Below are positions 17,739 through 26,254 of a stretch of DNA of 64,000 nucleotides, piece after piece (position 1 is the stretch's first letter; each line of letters starts with the position of its first letter). The DNA comes from Chloroflexota bacterium (GTDB lineage Bacteria; Chloroflexota; Anaerolineae; UBA4142). The position numbers and the translations under genes are program-made. The notes under the pieces are model-generated. The model was not told where the DNA came from, made no database searches, and saw nothing but the letters and a program-made list of their open reading frames with translations. The stretch spans positions 1-64,000 of the forward strand of contig JAMCQI010000053.1 in assembly GCA_023381515.1 (NCBI GenBank). The letters are read 5' to 3'.

Positions 17739-18542
17739 TTACCCTTTGGCCGATGGTCGCGCGCCCCATCGCGCCAACTCCTTTTGTGCCACGCGGGCGG
17801 TGAGATCAAAGGTAATGGGTGTCACCGAAACGACTCTGTCCACCAGAATCGCATAAATATCCGAGTCTCGCTCAAGCACGGCCGGGTCCACGTCGGACTC
17901 GTAACCCGTAAAGCGCTTGACGCCATCGGCTTCGACGAAGGTCGAACGAAAGTAGCTGACGCGGGAGACACGGGTCCAGCGCCAGGGTGTTGAGAGCGTT
18001 GCCCCACTCGGCACGTTAATATTCAATACGTCGGCTCCAAGCGGCATTCCCTGCCGGAGAATGCGGCGCGCAAAGCGGCGAATGTACTGCGCCGCAACGG
18101 AAAAATCGATCTTGCGGCTGTGGGTGCGGTGATACTTTAAAGCCGTCGAAACGGAGACGGCCATAGCCGGAAAACCCAGACTGGCCGCTTCTATCGCCGC
18201 GCCGACCGTTCCCGAAATGGTCACCCCGTTCCCGATATTCTCTCCGTAATTGATCCCGGAAATCACGAGATCCGGCTTGCGGTCGGCGAGAAGGAGGACC
18301 GCGTGGCGCACCGTAACCGCGGGCGAGGTCGGCACCCCAAAAGCGCGGACCGCTTTGCCATTAAGTCGATATGCCATCGGCACGGCATCACCTTCGCCAT
18401 AAAAGGCCCGTCCCGCCGAGGACTGCTGTTCCCTCGGCGCAACAATCAAGAGATCGCTCAGGTCCGCGACGGCTTGGGCCGCTCCCCTCAGACCGGGAGA
18501 TTTGATACCATCGTCGTTGGTTAGGATGATAAGAGGAGGCAT
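17739..18542 (-). CDS. surE: 5'/3'-nucleotidase SurE
   Basis: Metal-dependent nucleoside monophosphate phosphatase of 267 residues. The metal site motif IILTNDDGIKSPGLRG is at the very start. VISGINYGENIGNGVTISGT, near residues 93-112, carries the asparagine ligand and the GTVGAA loop. The C-terminal DLTARVAQKELARW is typical. Length is in the normal range. No ribosome-binding site is visible; the upstream region is an AT-rich short tandem repeat, so initiation may be weak or leaderless. Confidence 0.93.
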   Translation of the reverse strand: MPPLIILTNDDGIKSPGLRGAAQAVADLSDLLIVAPREQQSSAGRAFYGEGDAVPMAYRLNGKAVRAFGVPTSPAVTVRHAVLLLADRKPDLVISGINYGENIGNGVTISGTVGAAIEAASLGFPAMAVSVSTALKYHRTHSRKIDFSVAAQYIRRFARRILRQGMPLGADVLNINVPSGATLSTPWRWTRVSRVSYFRSTFVEADGVKRFTGYESDVDPAVLERDSDIYAILVDRVVSVTPITFDLTARVAQKELARWGARPSAKG

Positions 18543-18552
18543 GAGGAATTTA

Positions 18553-18576
18553 GGATTTTAGGATTTTAGGATTTTA
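18553..18576. repeat. Short tandem repeat GGATTTTA x3 in an AT-rich gap
   Basis: Three perfect 8-bp units GGATTTTA (18553-18576), flanked by degenerate copies, fill the AT-rich gap 18543-18640 between surE and the CPBP gene. A related inverted repeat (GATTTAGGAT / ATCCTAAATC) occurs at 46155-46200. These look like a scattered intergenic repeat family. Confidence 0.75.
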
Positions 18577-18644
18577 GATTTCGGACTTTGAATTTACGAT
18601 TTGCGATTGCAGATTGCAGATTTCATCGCGGGCGAAAAGACTCT

Positions 18645-19691
18645 TCATTTGTCTATTGAATTCAATGCCTCCCGGCCCCTCTGCCTTCCCCTCCCCCACA
18701 CATACAACACGATGATCATGGCTATTTCGACCCCCACCGCCAGCGCGCCGGCCTCGGGGCCGAACGCGCCTCCCATGAGCCAATCCGGCCCCGTGATCTT
18801 GAGCTGCACCAACCCACCCATGTTGAGACCGCTGACAAGAAAACCAAAAAGCGGCCCTTCGGCGAAATTCCAGGCCGCGTGCATCCCGATGGGGAACCAC
18901 ATGCGCCGCGTGGCATAGTAGCCGAGAGCGAGGAGCACCCCAGCGACAAAAATGCCTGCAGTCGAACCCAGCCCGGCGCCCGGATTGAGCAGATGTAAGA
19001 GACCGAAATAGAGAGCGGAGACAAAGACCGCCGGCCAGAAACGAATGCCCTCAGCCAAGTTCTGCAGAATATAACCCCGCGCGTCCGTTTCTTCCGTCAC
19101 CCCGACCATGACGTTCAGCACAAGCCCGAACGCGAGCCCACCTGCTACCCCGACCCAATTACCACTGTCTGCCGCGGACCCGACGACAATGGCGCCTCCG
19201 AGACCGAGCGAAAGCAGAAAGATGACGGCCCAAGAGGCGATGACAAAGCCAAAACCGCCGAGCGCTTCCTGCCACCATCCGCTCGTCAGCTCAAAGCCGA
19301 GCGAACGAAATGATTTTCGGTCGACGATACGTCGGAACAACCAAACGAGGACGAGGACCGCGACAAGCCTCTCGCCTTCACCGCCCAGCGCGAGCGCGGG
19401 GTTCTGCACGAAGTTTTCGAGCATGCCCACGATACGCGAAGGTATCTCCGAGGGGGGCAGGCCCTGCCGAGCGAGCGCCGCGCCGACCGTCACTGCAAGG
19501 ACAACACCGATCACAAAGGCGCTGATAAGATCGACCAGCCGCGCCGCGATAACATATAACAGAACTCGCCAGCCCGACCGCAATCGTCCGGCGCGGACAA
19601 ACCAGCTCGCACAGCCTGTACGCGGAAGCGTTTCTTCTGGAATCGCCGTGTGGGCTGCCTCCTGAACTAGGGACGATTTTCGTCCCTTCAT
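18645..19691 (-). CDS. CPBP-family intramembrane protease (CAAX prenyl protease-like)
   Basis: Membrane protein of about 348 residues with eight or so spans. The family motifs are present: EETDARGYILQNLAEG near residue 215 (the EExxxR motif, reading E-E-T-D-A-R), FGLLHLLNPGAG (motif 2 histidine) and IGMHAAWNFAEG (motif 3, HxxxN). This is the set expected for an active Abi/CAAX-type glutamic protease. Targets are unknown; members mature or degrade membrane peptides. Start: ATG 19691 is preferred; an upstream TTG at 19727 would add a basic, hydrophilic 12-residue leader. Confidence 0.88.
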   Translation of the reverse strand: MKGRKSSLVQEAAHTAIPEETLPRTGCASWFVRAGRLRSGWRVLLYVIAARLVDLISAFVIGVVLAVTVGAALARQGLPPSEIPSRIVGMLENFVQNPALALGGEGERLVAVLVLVWLFRRIVDRKSFRSLGFELTSGWWQEALGGFGFVIASWAVIFLLSLGLGGAIVVGSAADSGNWVGVAGGLAFGLVLNVMVGVTEETDARGYILQNLAEGIRFWPAVFVSALYFGLLHLLNPGAGLGSTAGIFVAGVLLALGYYATRRMWFPIGMHAAWNFAEGPLFGFLVSGLNMGGLVQLKITGPDWLMGGAFGPEAGALAVGVEIAMIIVLYVWGRGRQRGREALNSIDK

Positions 19692-19793
19692 TTTGAGCTT
19701 GAGCCGGTCGCGCTGGCGCAATTTCAATCATGGCCGGCTAGAGCCTAGAATCCGAGAAACTCGATTTCGTCGCTCTGACACACCCGCATCGAG

Positions 19794-20678
19794 TCAAGGC
19801 GTGAAGCGAGATGGCAGCGGGTGCGGGATGAGACCGCGTTCGCCGAGGCGCTCGAGATGCTTATGGACCATTTGCTCTTCCCAGTAGCGCACAAGCGGAT
19901 GCGAGTGTGAATTGGAGCGGTAAAAAGGAGAGAACGCGACCAAGTCAGCCTCGGTCCTGACCTCTGGAATGAGGTCCAGCAGTATGCGGTCTCGATCGTC
20001 AAAGACTTGCAGGAAGCGCTGCATCTTGTCAGCAATATTGTCGCGGATGACGCCCTTGTGGCTGGAGATGACCACCTCTGGATTCAGTGCCATGACCTTA
20101 TGGATCGAATCCTCGAACGCAGAGATATCGCCTTCCGTGTGGCCGTACCAAGGGCCAAAGGAGGTCAGGTCGACATCGAACGACAGCAGGATGCCTTGTC
20201 GCGAATCGAAAAAGCAGGTGTGGTCAATGGTATGACCGGGGGTGTGAATGACTGTAAAGGAGATCTTGCCGAAATCAAGGACGTGTCCATCCGCGAAGGT
20301 ATGCGTCGGCCGCGAGGGCCGAAAGTTCATCGCGCTCTGGACATAATGGCGCCAGATTTCGCCCAAGCGGCCTCCGCCTGTAAACCGCCTTGCGAGAGAC
20401 TCCCAATCCCCCAAAGATTCGGCGCCATAATCGGGCATGTAGAGAGGGACATCCGCGAATTTCCAGTTCAGCGCGGTATGGTCAGGGTGGCAGTGCGAGC
20501 AAATCACCATATCCACGGGGCGCTCGCTGATCAGCGAATCGACGACGCTTGATCCACAGCCGGTATCAATCAGCGCCCGCACAGGACCGTCGACCAAGAT
20601 GCTGTGAGCCAGCGGAAACCGACCTCCGTTCTCCCCCGGCACCAGGTACAGCCCGTCGACAACAGGTATCAGCTCCAA
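19794..20678 (-). CDS. Metallo-beta-lactamase-fold hydrolase
   Basis: A protein of 294 residues with the metal motif HxHxDH in CSHCHPDHTALNW near residue 60 and a further histidine and aspartate in VIHTPGHTIDHTCFF and LLSFDVDLTSFGPWY. The layout is that of the MBL superfamily (glyoxalase II and related hydrolases). The C-terminal part (SPFYRSNSHSHPLVRYWEEQ) resembles the winged-helix tail of glyoxalase-like members. Substrate unknown. Start is TTG at 20678 with GAGGAG about nine bases upstream; no ATG is near. Confidence 0.85.
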   Translation of the reverse strand: MELIPVVDGLYLVPGENGGRFPLAHSILVDGPVRALIDTGCGSSVVDSLISERPVDMVICSHCHPDHTALNWKFADVPLYMPDYGAESLGDWESLARRFTGGGRLGEIWRHYVQSAMNFRPSRPTHTFADGHVLDFGKISFTVIHTPGHTIDHTCFFDSRQGILLSFDVDLTSFGPWYGHTEGDISAFEDSIHKVMALNPEVVISSHKGVIRDNIADKMQRFLQVFDDRDRILLDLIPEVRTEADLVAFSPFYRSNSHSHPLVRYWEEQMVHKHLERLGERGLIPHPLPSRFTP

Positions 20679-20725
20679 TTCTATCCGCTCCTCGACTCCG
20701 GCTGCATGTCGTCATTTAGACCCGA

Positions 20726-20742
20726 GGAGGCCAAAGGCCTCC
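20726..20742 (-). terminator. Weak hairpin after the ABC-2 exporter genes
   Basis: GGAGGCC (20726-20732) and GGCCTCC (20736-20742) form a 7-bp stem with a 3-nt loop, 68 bp beyond the stop of the minus-strand permease gene. No clear U-tract is seen, so termination strength is doubtful. Confidence 0.35.
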
Positions 20743-20809
20743 CCGGGGAAAATGTAAAGCCACTATATAACCTTTCATGCGAAAACGCAATACGATTTGT
20801 TCCGGTTCG

Positions 20810-21613
20810 CTATTTCCAACGGGTGAGAATCGTTTCGCGCTGAAAGAGCTTGGTGGCGAGGTACAGTACACCTGCATCCACAGCGGCCACCCCGAACGCG
20901 CTAGCAACGAACGTCGTCGCACTCACGAGGACCAAGCCGGCCAATTGAGCGACTCCGAGGAGCACGATCGGTATGACGAGAGCCCCTCCTATCTGCTGGG
21001 CCACCCGCGCATCGTTCACCCGTGAGGATATCAAGATGCCGAGGCTCACCGAGAACAGACAGAGGAGCGGGGCCAGGACCACCATCGCCACGAGCCACAT
21101 GGGATTCAACAAGCCCGCATAGACCTGCGCGCTCACCACCCAACGTGCGCCCAGGAAAAAGATGAGATATGCCGCCCAGGTCGCCAGCATCGCGGGAACC
21201 ACGGCGGCTATGGATTTGCCAAAGAGCAGCTCGCCCGTCGTGACGGGTGTCGCCAACAGCGGTTCCAGGCTTCTTTTCTCCTTTTCGCCGATGATGCTGG
21301 CCGCGGCGATCGTCATCGGAATGATCAACGGCATGATCAGGTAAAGCAGCAGGAACTGCTGGATTGCCATGAGCTGGACCAATTCCGCAGGCGGATAGCG
21401 CGCCAGGGCCGGAGAAAGACTGTAGATGCGCGCAACATCTTCGGGGCTCATTTTGTTCCGCCCCATTATTGGACTTCCGAGACCTAAAAGCATTCCGAGC
21501 GGCAGGAGGGTCAGCAAGAGTGGAGGCAAAAAGACCGTATAGATCAAAGATCGATTCTTGCGCAGCTCCAAGAGTTCCTTGCCGATCACCGCGCGCAACC
21601 GGGCCGTGTTCAT
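20810..21613 (-). CDS. ABC-2 type exporter permease
   Basis: Membrane protein of 267 residues with six spans. The cytoplasmic start MNTARLRAVIGKELLELRKN, then SLIYTVFLPPLLLTLLPLG, is typical of ABC-2/NatB-like permeases. The conserved loop GEKEKRSLEPLLATPVTTGE near residue 130 is the family hallmark that docks with the ATPase. The start codon overlaps the stop of the ATPase gene (ATGA), so the two are translationally coupled. Substrate not readable; related pairs export sodium, lipids or drugs. Confidence 0.88.
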   Translation of the reverse strand: MNTARLRAVIGKELLELRKNRSLIYTVFLPPLLLTLLPLGMLLGLGSPIMGRNKMSPEDVARIYSLSPALARYPPAELVQLMAIQQFLLLYLIMPLIIPMTIAAASIIGEKEKRSLEPLLATPVTTGELLFGKSIAAVVPAMLATWAAYLIFFLGARWVVSAQVYAGLLNPMWLVAMVVLAPLLCLFSVSLGILISSRVNDARVAQQIGGALVIPIVLLGVAQLAGLVLVSATTFVASAFGVAAVDAGVLYLATKLFQRETILTRWK

Positions 21614-22536
21614 TGTTTACCCCCACCGTTCCCGACCAAATTCAAATATACGTCCTCGAGCGAGTGCTTTTCCTCGCCTACCGACTGGATTTCGCCGCCG
21701 GCCTGGACCAGTGCGCGGACCACGGCAGGTGTCATTTCATCCGGGTCGTCCAGGCCAAGAATCATTTCGCCATCCCGTGTTTCAAGGCTCTTGACGAAAG
21801 CAAGCGCCTTGACCCCGGCGGCGTGGGCATCCGTGACCGTGCGCATTCGGATAACAACATGGCGGCCGTAGAGGTGTCGCCGCAAGTTCTCCGGCGTATC
21901 CAGTTGGATGAGGCGTTGCTTCATCACCCCAATGTGGTCCGCGAGGCGATCGGCCTCGTCGAGGTTGTGAGTGCAGAGAAAGATGGTCCTCCCCTCGCTC
22001 TTTAGTTCTGCGATAAAGTCGCGGACGATCTTGGCCGCTTCAGGATCGAGCGCACTCGTGGGCTCATCCAGAAAGACAATCTTGGGCTCGTGGAGAAGGG
22101 CGCGTGCAATCGCAAGTTTTTGCTTCATGCCTTTCGAAAAGCCCCCGACCGGCTCATCGCGGCGCTCCCACAGCCCGAGCAGCTCCAGGTAGTACTTGAC
22201 GCGGTCCGCGCGCATCGCGTTGCTCAGGCCGTAGAGACGACCGAAATAGTCCAGGTTCTGTTGCGCGCTCAGCTTTTCGTATAAACCGGGCGATTCGGTC
22301 AGAATGCCGATCTGTGCTCGAATGGCATCATTGTCTCGGCCGACGGTGGACCCCGCGACGTGAGCTTCGCCCGCCGTGGGGGCGACCAGGCAAGCGAGCA
22401 TACGCACAGTCGTCGTCTTGCCGGCGCCGTTGGGCCCAAGAAAGGCGAAAATCTCGCCCGCGTTGACGTGCAGGTCCAGCCCTTCTACCGCCACCGTCCC
22501 GTTAAAGTGCTTGGTCAATCCATGTGTCTCGATCAT
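21610..22536 (-). CDS. ABC transporter ATP-binding protein (exporter type, NatA-like)
   Basis: ATPase of 308 residues for the adjacent ABC-2 permease. Walker A GPNGAGKTTT is near residue 37. The signature is GGFSKGMKQKLAIARALLHE near residue 140 (GFSKGM in place of LSGGQ, usual for this family). Walker B is KIVFLDEPTSALDPEAA. A C-terminal extension of about 90 residues is typical of the DrrA/NatA group. It forms an operon with the permease (4-bp overlap). Confidence 0.93.
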   Translation of the reverse strand: MIETHGLTKHFNGTVAVEGLDLHVNAGEIFAFLGPNGAGKTTTVRMLACLVAPTAGEAHVAGSTVGRDNDAIRAQIGILTESPGLYEKLSAQQNLDYFGRLYGLSNAMRADRVKYYLELLGLWERRDEPVGGFSKGMKQKLAIARALLHEPKIVFLDEPTSALDPEAAKIVRDFIAELKSEGRTIFLCTHNLDEADRLADHIGVMKQRLIQLDTPENLRRHLYGRHVVIRMRTVTDAHAAGVKALAFVKSLETRDGEMILGLDDPDEMTPAVVRALVQAGGEIQSVGEEKHSLEDVYLNLVGNGGGKQ

Positions 22537-22587
22537 TCACTACAACCTTTGAAAAGGAATATCGTTCTCTCACCCGCAAACCTCCCG

Positions 22588-23034
22588 CTACTTGACCCAG
22601 TTGCCCATCACGGGGTAGGAGAAATCCTTGCCATGCCATACCTGCACCGCAGCGTAAATCCCGTAGACGACCCATCCGAACGAGACCGCGAGCGGGAAGA
22701 CGATCAACGCCAAGGCCGGGATCATCGTGAACGGAAAGAAGATTTCCGGCCGCCGAGGGTCCAGAAGCACAGGTATTGCGATGGAGCCGGCCATCATCAA
22801 TCCCCAAACGATCCACACGATGATCGTCACGAGGAGGCCTATCAGTTGATAGACCGCAGCCTGAGCTGCCTCGCGAGAGGCAAACCTCGACTTGTTCCTC
22901 TGGGTAACCCAGATGAGAAAGGCCAGCAAGATGCCGAGAGTGCCGCGGCTGAACAGGCCCAGCACGATGCTTGCATGTGCGAGCATCGCATTTGTCTTTT
23001 CGTCTTGAGTAACCACAGATTCGTTCAACACCAT
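22588..23034 (-). CDS. DUF4870-like (Tic20-type) small membrane protein
   Basis: A protein of about 148 residues with three or four membrane spans. The start segment KTNAMLAHASIVLGLFSRG, then GILLAFLIWVTQRNKSRFAS and EAAQAAVYQLIGLLV, matches the DUF4870/Tic20-like family of small polytopic proteins. Function unknown. The first 17 residues of the longest frame are not typical, so the start is placed at 23034; GTG or TTG two or three codons later are alternatives with better ribosome-site spacing. It lies 51 bp ahead of the ABC exporter ATPase on the same strand. Confidence 0.65.
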   Translation of the reverse strand: MVLNESVVTQDEKTNAMLAHASIVLGLFSRGTLGILLAFLIWVTQRNKSRFASREAAQAAVYQLIGLLVTIIVWIVWGLMMAGSIAIPVLLDPRRPEIFFPFTMIPALALIVFPLAVSFGWVVYGIYAAVQVWHGKDFSYPVMGNWVK

Positions 23035-23236
23035 CCACCTCACCGATCTCCCGGCCGCTCTCCCGGTGCCAGGAGATGAAAACATGCCAAGGCCCCAAAC
23101 ATTCCATGCCCTGGTTGCACGGCAACTGTATCATAACATTGGAACTGGCGCATCGGAGGAATGTATGGACCTCTTCTCATCATTAACATGGAGACTCATC
23201 ATGCGACATAATTCGCGTCCATGGCCATCTTGTGCT

Positions 23237-24079
23237 TTACCCGGCCCGCGCCGTTCGCCGGCCAAGCACGAAAAACAGGCCGATGAGAATGACGGCAATT
23301 GGAATGATGATCCAAAAGAAGACCGACAGTGGAAACAGGTGATAGCCATACAGGTTGTACCAACCTACGTCGCCCAGCGCAAGGATCAGGATCAAGTTCA
23401 CGAGACCAAAGGCGAGTCCGCCGTACCAGAGCCCACGCTCCGGGTCCATCCACCAGGTGGACCCCAGGCGCTCGAAAGCAATGAGCGGCTCTCGGGTCGC
23501 GACGAGCACGACCACGGCATTCAAGAGCACAAACAAGGCCGCCATTCCAAGAAAAGTCGCGAAAAATACATCTCGGGGCATCCACCCGTTCGGCTGGTCA
23601 TTCAAGCCAAAATGAGTCGCCATTTGCCCTGCCGGCAGCTGCGGATAGAAATACGCAGCAAGCAAGACCAGTACAAGAAAAGTAACAAACGAGGGCGTCA
23701 GATATGCCCATCGAAACGCCACAGGCTTGATCTCGCGCGCCAGAGCGGTTCCTTGCGCAAGCCTGCGAGCATACCAAAACATCGACGCTGTCCCCCCGAG
23801 CAAGGCAATGATCATTACCGCCGTGATGATTCCGGTGATCTGAGCAGGACTGATGCCAAGCCACTGAAGGAGCAACGACAAAATCGCCACAATGACACCT
23901 ATCGCGCCGATCAATAAACCCCCCGCGCGGTTGGTTTGATCCCAGACGTCGCGGCTGGCATAAGAATAACCCACACGCACGCCAAAGATCGGATTCGGTC
24001 CAACACGGGGCGCTAGCCAGTACGTGATCAACCCAATTGCAGAAATCAACAACCCGATTACCAATCCAAAGGTTAGCAT
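23237..24079 (-). CDS. SdpI-like / DUF1648-domain membrane protein
   Basis: Membrane protein of 280 residues. It opens MLTFGLVIGLLISAIGLITY, and GPNPIFGVRVGYSYASRDVW is the SdpI-family motif (around residue 30). The later part has the DUF1648 signature MATHFGLNDQPNGWMPRDVF near residue 165. Such proteins act in immunity to peptide toxins or in sensing. No toxin gene is adjacent. Start ATG 24079 was chosen for GGGAGGAG just upstream; the frame stays open far beyond it (to 24946), but that part reads as an antisense shadow of the neighbouring lipoprotein. Confidence 0.82.
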   Translation of the reverse strand: MLTFGLVIGLLISAIGLITYWLAPRVGPNPIFGVRVGYSYASRDVWDQTNRAGGLLIGAIGVIVAILSLLLQWLGISPAQITGIITAVMIIALLGGTASMFWYARRLAQGTALAREIKPVAFRWAYLTPSFVTFLVLVLLAAYFYPQLPAGQMATHFGLNDQPNGWMPRDVFFATFLGMAALFVLLNAVVVLVATREPLIAFERLGSTWWMDPERGLWYGGLAFGLVNLILILALGDVGWYNLYGYHLFPLSVFFWIIIPIAVILIGLFFVLGRRTARAG

Positions 24080-24264
24080 ATTCTCCTCCCAGCGGCGATC
24101 GAAAAAATCCGCATAGTACATCCCCATTCTACCACTGGATGCACCTCCCTTCCTGACATTTCCTTGACCGTTTCCACCCAGGCCGCAGACAGGGTACAGC
24201 AAACCCCTCTCCACAGAGGTGGAGAGGGGCAGGTTTGGATCTGTAATGCTGTGGCGTGCTATGG

Positions 24265-24819
24265 CTATGGACTGGGCTTGTGGCAGCCGAGGCACAGCGC
24301 CGCATTGTTCGCATCTGTAAAGGCACTGTGGTCTGGGTTCGCCGTTGGCGGCTTGGGCGCGCCTCCCACTCCGGTCGCGTGGCAGACAAGGCACGCCGTT
24401 CGCCCCGCATGGTCCGGAGGAAGTGTTGGCGCGGCCGCGGGTGCTGCAGATGTTGCGGCCGTGGTCGCCGCGGCTGTGGCGGCTGTAGTAGCTGCTGCGG
24501 TCGGCGCTGTAGTTGGGGCGGTCGTCGCGGCCGTGGTAGCAACAGCAGTCGGCGCGGTGGTCGGCGCGGCCGTCGGTGCCGTCGTCGGGGCAACGGTGGG
24601 GGCCGTCGTCGGCGCGACCGTAGGAGCCGTGGTGGCCGCCACAGTAGGTGCAGCGGTCGGCGCCGTCGTCGGCGCTGTGGTTGGCGCTGTCGTCGGCGCG
24701 GTGGTTGCGACAACTGGCGCCGTGGTCGGCGGAGCCGCAGTGGGCGCGGCCGGGGCGGCGCATCCAAAGCTGGCAGCCACGAGGACGACAAGAGCTAGAA
24801 GTAGTAGATACTTGTTCAT
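24265..24819 (-). CDS. Dihaem c-type cytochrome lipoprotein with long Thr/Ala/Pro linker
   Basis: A protein of 184 residues. The lipoprotein signal is MNKYLLLLALVVLVAASFGC. Residues about 22-125 are a low-complexity linker built from APTTA / APTVA units. The last 55 residues hold two CxxCH motifs: PDHAGRTACLVCHATGVGG and AALCLGCHKPSP. The DHAGRT module is the same one that is repeated in the cytochromes at 50-64 kb, although this gene lies 25 kb away. It looks like a membrane-tethered, flexible electron shuttle. The opposite strand also has a long Val/Ala-rich frame, rejected because only this strand has the signal, the lipobox and the haem motifs. It is preceded by a structured leader and a promoter. 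Confidence 0.85.
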   Translation of the reverse strand: MNKYLLLLALVVLVAASFGCAAPAAPTAAPPTTAPVVATTAPTTAPTTAPTTAPTAAPTVAATTAPTVAPTTAPTVAPTTAPTAAPTTAPTAVATTAATTAPTTAPTAAATTAATAAATTAATSAAPAAAPTLPPDHAGRTACLVCHATGVGGAPKPPTANPDHSAFTDANNAALCLGCHKPSP

Positions 24820-24910
24820 TGTGCGAAATCTCCTGGATCTGAAATGAAAGTAGAATCAACTGTGAAAACGCACTTGTTTCCAGCCACCTCCCTTTGCGTT
24901 CTTGAGCAAA

Positions 24911-24980
24911 ATAAAATGCCCTTGAGCCAAAAGCGCTCAAGGGCATTCATCACCCTCTTCACATCCGGGCCTGTTCAATT
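24911..24980 (-). ncRNA. Structured leader / attenuator upstream of the dihaem lipoprotein
   Basis: On the minus strand, AGGGTGATGAATGCCCTT runs into a 13-bp perfect hairpin (GCTCAAGGGCATT, 24935-24947, with AATGCCCTTGAGC, 24915-24927) and then TTTTATTTTG, an intrinsic terminator. It lies 96 nt before the start codon, not after a gene. The GGT-N7-GCC order and the A-rich spacer match the leaders at 49.4, 52.2 and 57.9 kb, which also precede cytochrome genes. Confidence 0.65.
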
Positions 24981-24986
24981 TCCCCA

Positions 24987-25014
24987 AGTATAGCAATAAA
25001 GAAAAGAAAATCAA
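24987..25014 (-). promoter_or_regulatory. Promoter of the dihaem lipoprotein leader
   Basis: Minus-strand TTGATT (25009-25014), a 16-bp spacer and TATACT (24987-24992) lie just upstream of the structured leader. The tandem TTTTGAC elements seen at the other cytochrome promoters are not clearly present. Confidence 0.5.
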
Positions 25015-25096
25015 TACCCCTCCTGCTCAGCTCGGGGCTGTCCGAATTCCTCAAGGCCTCGAGTATCCACAGGTCCCGATTCGCCTCCGCGTTGTC

Positions 25097-26173
25097 CTAC
25101 CTTCCGCGCCACCAGTCCTTGCGTGATCTGGGGTCCATAAATGTGCCCGTGTCCCGGATGGCGACGCGGACTTGGTTCCCGCGGGCCCGACCAAAAGCTT
25201 GGCCGGCCCGCAAGGCAGGTAAATCCCCCCTCCCCGCCTGGTCCAGGCGCTGGTAGAGAGACAATAGGCTGGGGTCCAGGGCCAAACCTTCCACGTGGAG
25301 GGTGTAACCGTCGGCGACGCTGTCTTTCCGAGTGTATTTGAAGACGATGCGGTCTCCGTCTGCATATAGAACGAAAGCCTGAAAGCCCATTCCGATTTCG
25401 AGCCCAGCGCCCGGCAGGTGGATTGTCTCTCCCGGCACGGTAGCAAGACCGACTAGGGTAACCTCCGGGTCGGTGATCACCGCTCCGCGGCAATTGCAGC
25501 CCCAATCCCAATCATAGACTTGATACGTGTTCACGAAGGTGGGAGTCCGGTTGTCGCTAAAGAGTCCAGCCAATTGCGGTGCGCCTCCATCTGTATTCCC
25601 CGTGTAATCGACGAGTCCCAATTGAGCCTTGATTGGAGAAAAGCCCCGCAGCGAGAGGTTCAAGTCGGCCTGCTTGTCCGCGGGCCGATCAATTGGGCCG
25701 GACAAGACGGCCAGAGTGCCGTAAGTTTCTCCCAGGGGAGCCGCGACGACAACAGCTGTGGCAGAAGGAGTCGCGCTCGGACGGGAAGTGGCAGCAGTTG
25801 TATTCGTGACCACGGCCGCGCGCAAGCGGGGAATCACCGTCACAGGTTCATGTGTGGGAGTCAAGGTGGGCTTTTTGGCTAGAATCGCCGTTCGTGTGGC
25901 GGTAGGAGCGCCTGGCCCGCTGGAAGACGTCCGCGCGAGACGCGGGGTCGCATCCGAGAGCGAGGCCGGTGTAGCGCTCGGTAAGGGAGATGCCAAGAAT
26001 GCGACGAAACGGGCGACCTTGGGAGTCCCCGTTGGCACGAGCTCGGCAGCCGAGGCGGCCTGAAGCTGGTTCAATTCGAAAAAGAAATCCAGCGCAGTAG
26101 AGATCGTCAAGCCAAGAGCAAAGAGAAAGGCGAGGCCGGCCAGTAGTGAGCGCGGCGATGGGGCGAGCCGGAT
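25097..26173 (-). CDS. Secreted or membrane-anchored protein of unknown function with apparent ATC start
   Basis: The frame encodes about 358 residues. Read from an ATC codon at 26171-26173 it gives (M)RLAPSPRSLLAGLAFLFAL, a signal-anchor segment. Next comes a Ser/Thr/Pro/Ala-rich linker (to about residue 145) and a compact domain of about 200 residues with GVVDYTG-like and DWDWGCNCRG features, ending DTGTFMDPRSRKDWWRG. No family is recognised. No ATG, GTG or TTG precedes the hydrophobic segment after the upstream stop; the first accepted start, TTG 26110, would delete it. GGAGG (26180-26184) lies six bases before the ATC, and a good promoter lies upstream. Confidence 0.6.
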   Translation of the reverse strand: MRLAPSPRSLLAGLAFLFALGLTISTALDFFFELNQLQAASAAELVPTGTPKVARFVAFLASPLPSATPASLSDATPRLARTSSSGPGAPTATRTAILAKKPTLTPTHEPVTVIPRLRAAVVTNTTAATSRPSATPSATAVVVAAPLGETYGTLAVLSGPIDRPADKQADLNLSLRGFSPIKAQLGLVDYTGNTDGGAPQLAGLFSDNRTPTFVNTYQVYDWDWGCNCRGAVITDPEVTLVGLATVPGETIHLPGAGLEIGMGFQAFVLYADGDRIVFKYTRKDSVADGYTLHVEGLALDPSLLSLYQRLDQAGRGDLPALRAGQAFGRARGNQVRVAIRDTGTFMDPRSRKDWWRGR

Positions 26174-26254
26174 TAGATGCCTCCGAGAGGGTTAGTTGAC
26201 ACTGGGTACGAAGAAGCGACCGCGACGCAAGAACAGGAGGTGAATACCCTGTAC

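Noticed and set aside
24164..24847. Long plus-strand frame rich in Val/Ala/Gly (VVGAVV repeats)
   Set aside because: It is the antisense of the APTTA linker of the minus-strand lipoprotein, which has a signal peptide, lipobox and two haem motifs; the plus frame has no such support.
24911..24947. Simple terminator of the minus-strand secreted-protein gene
   Set aside because: A promoter (24987-25014) lies between that gene's stop and the hairpin, and the GGT-N7-GCC element matches cytochrome leaders, so a leader attenuator is the better reading, though both roles are possible.
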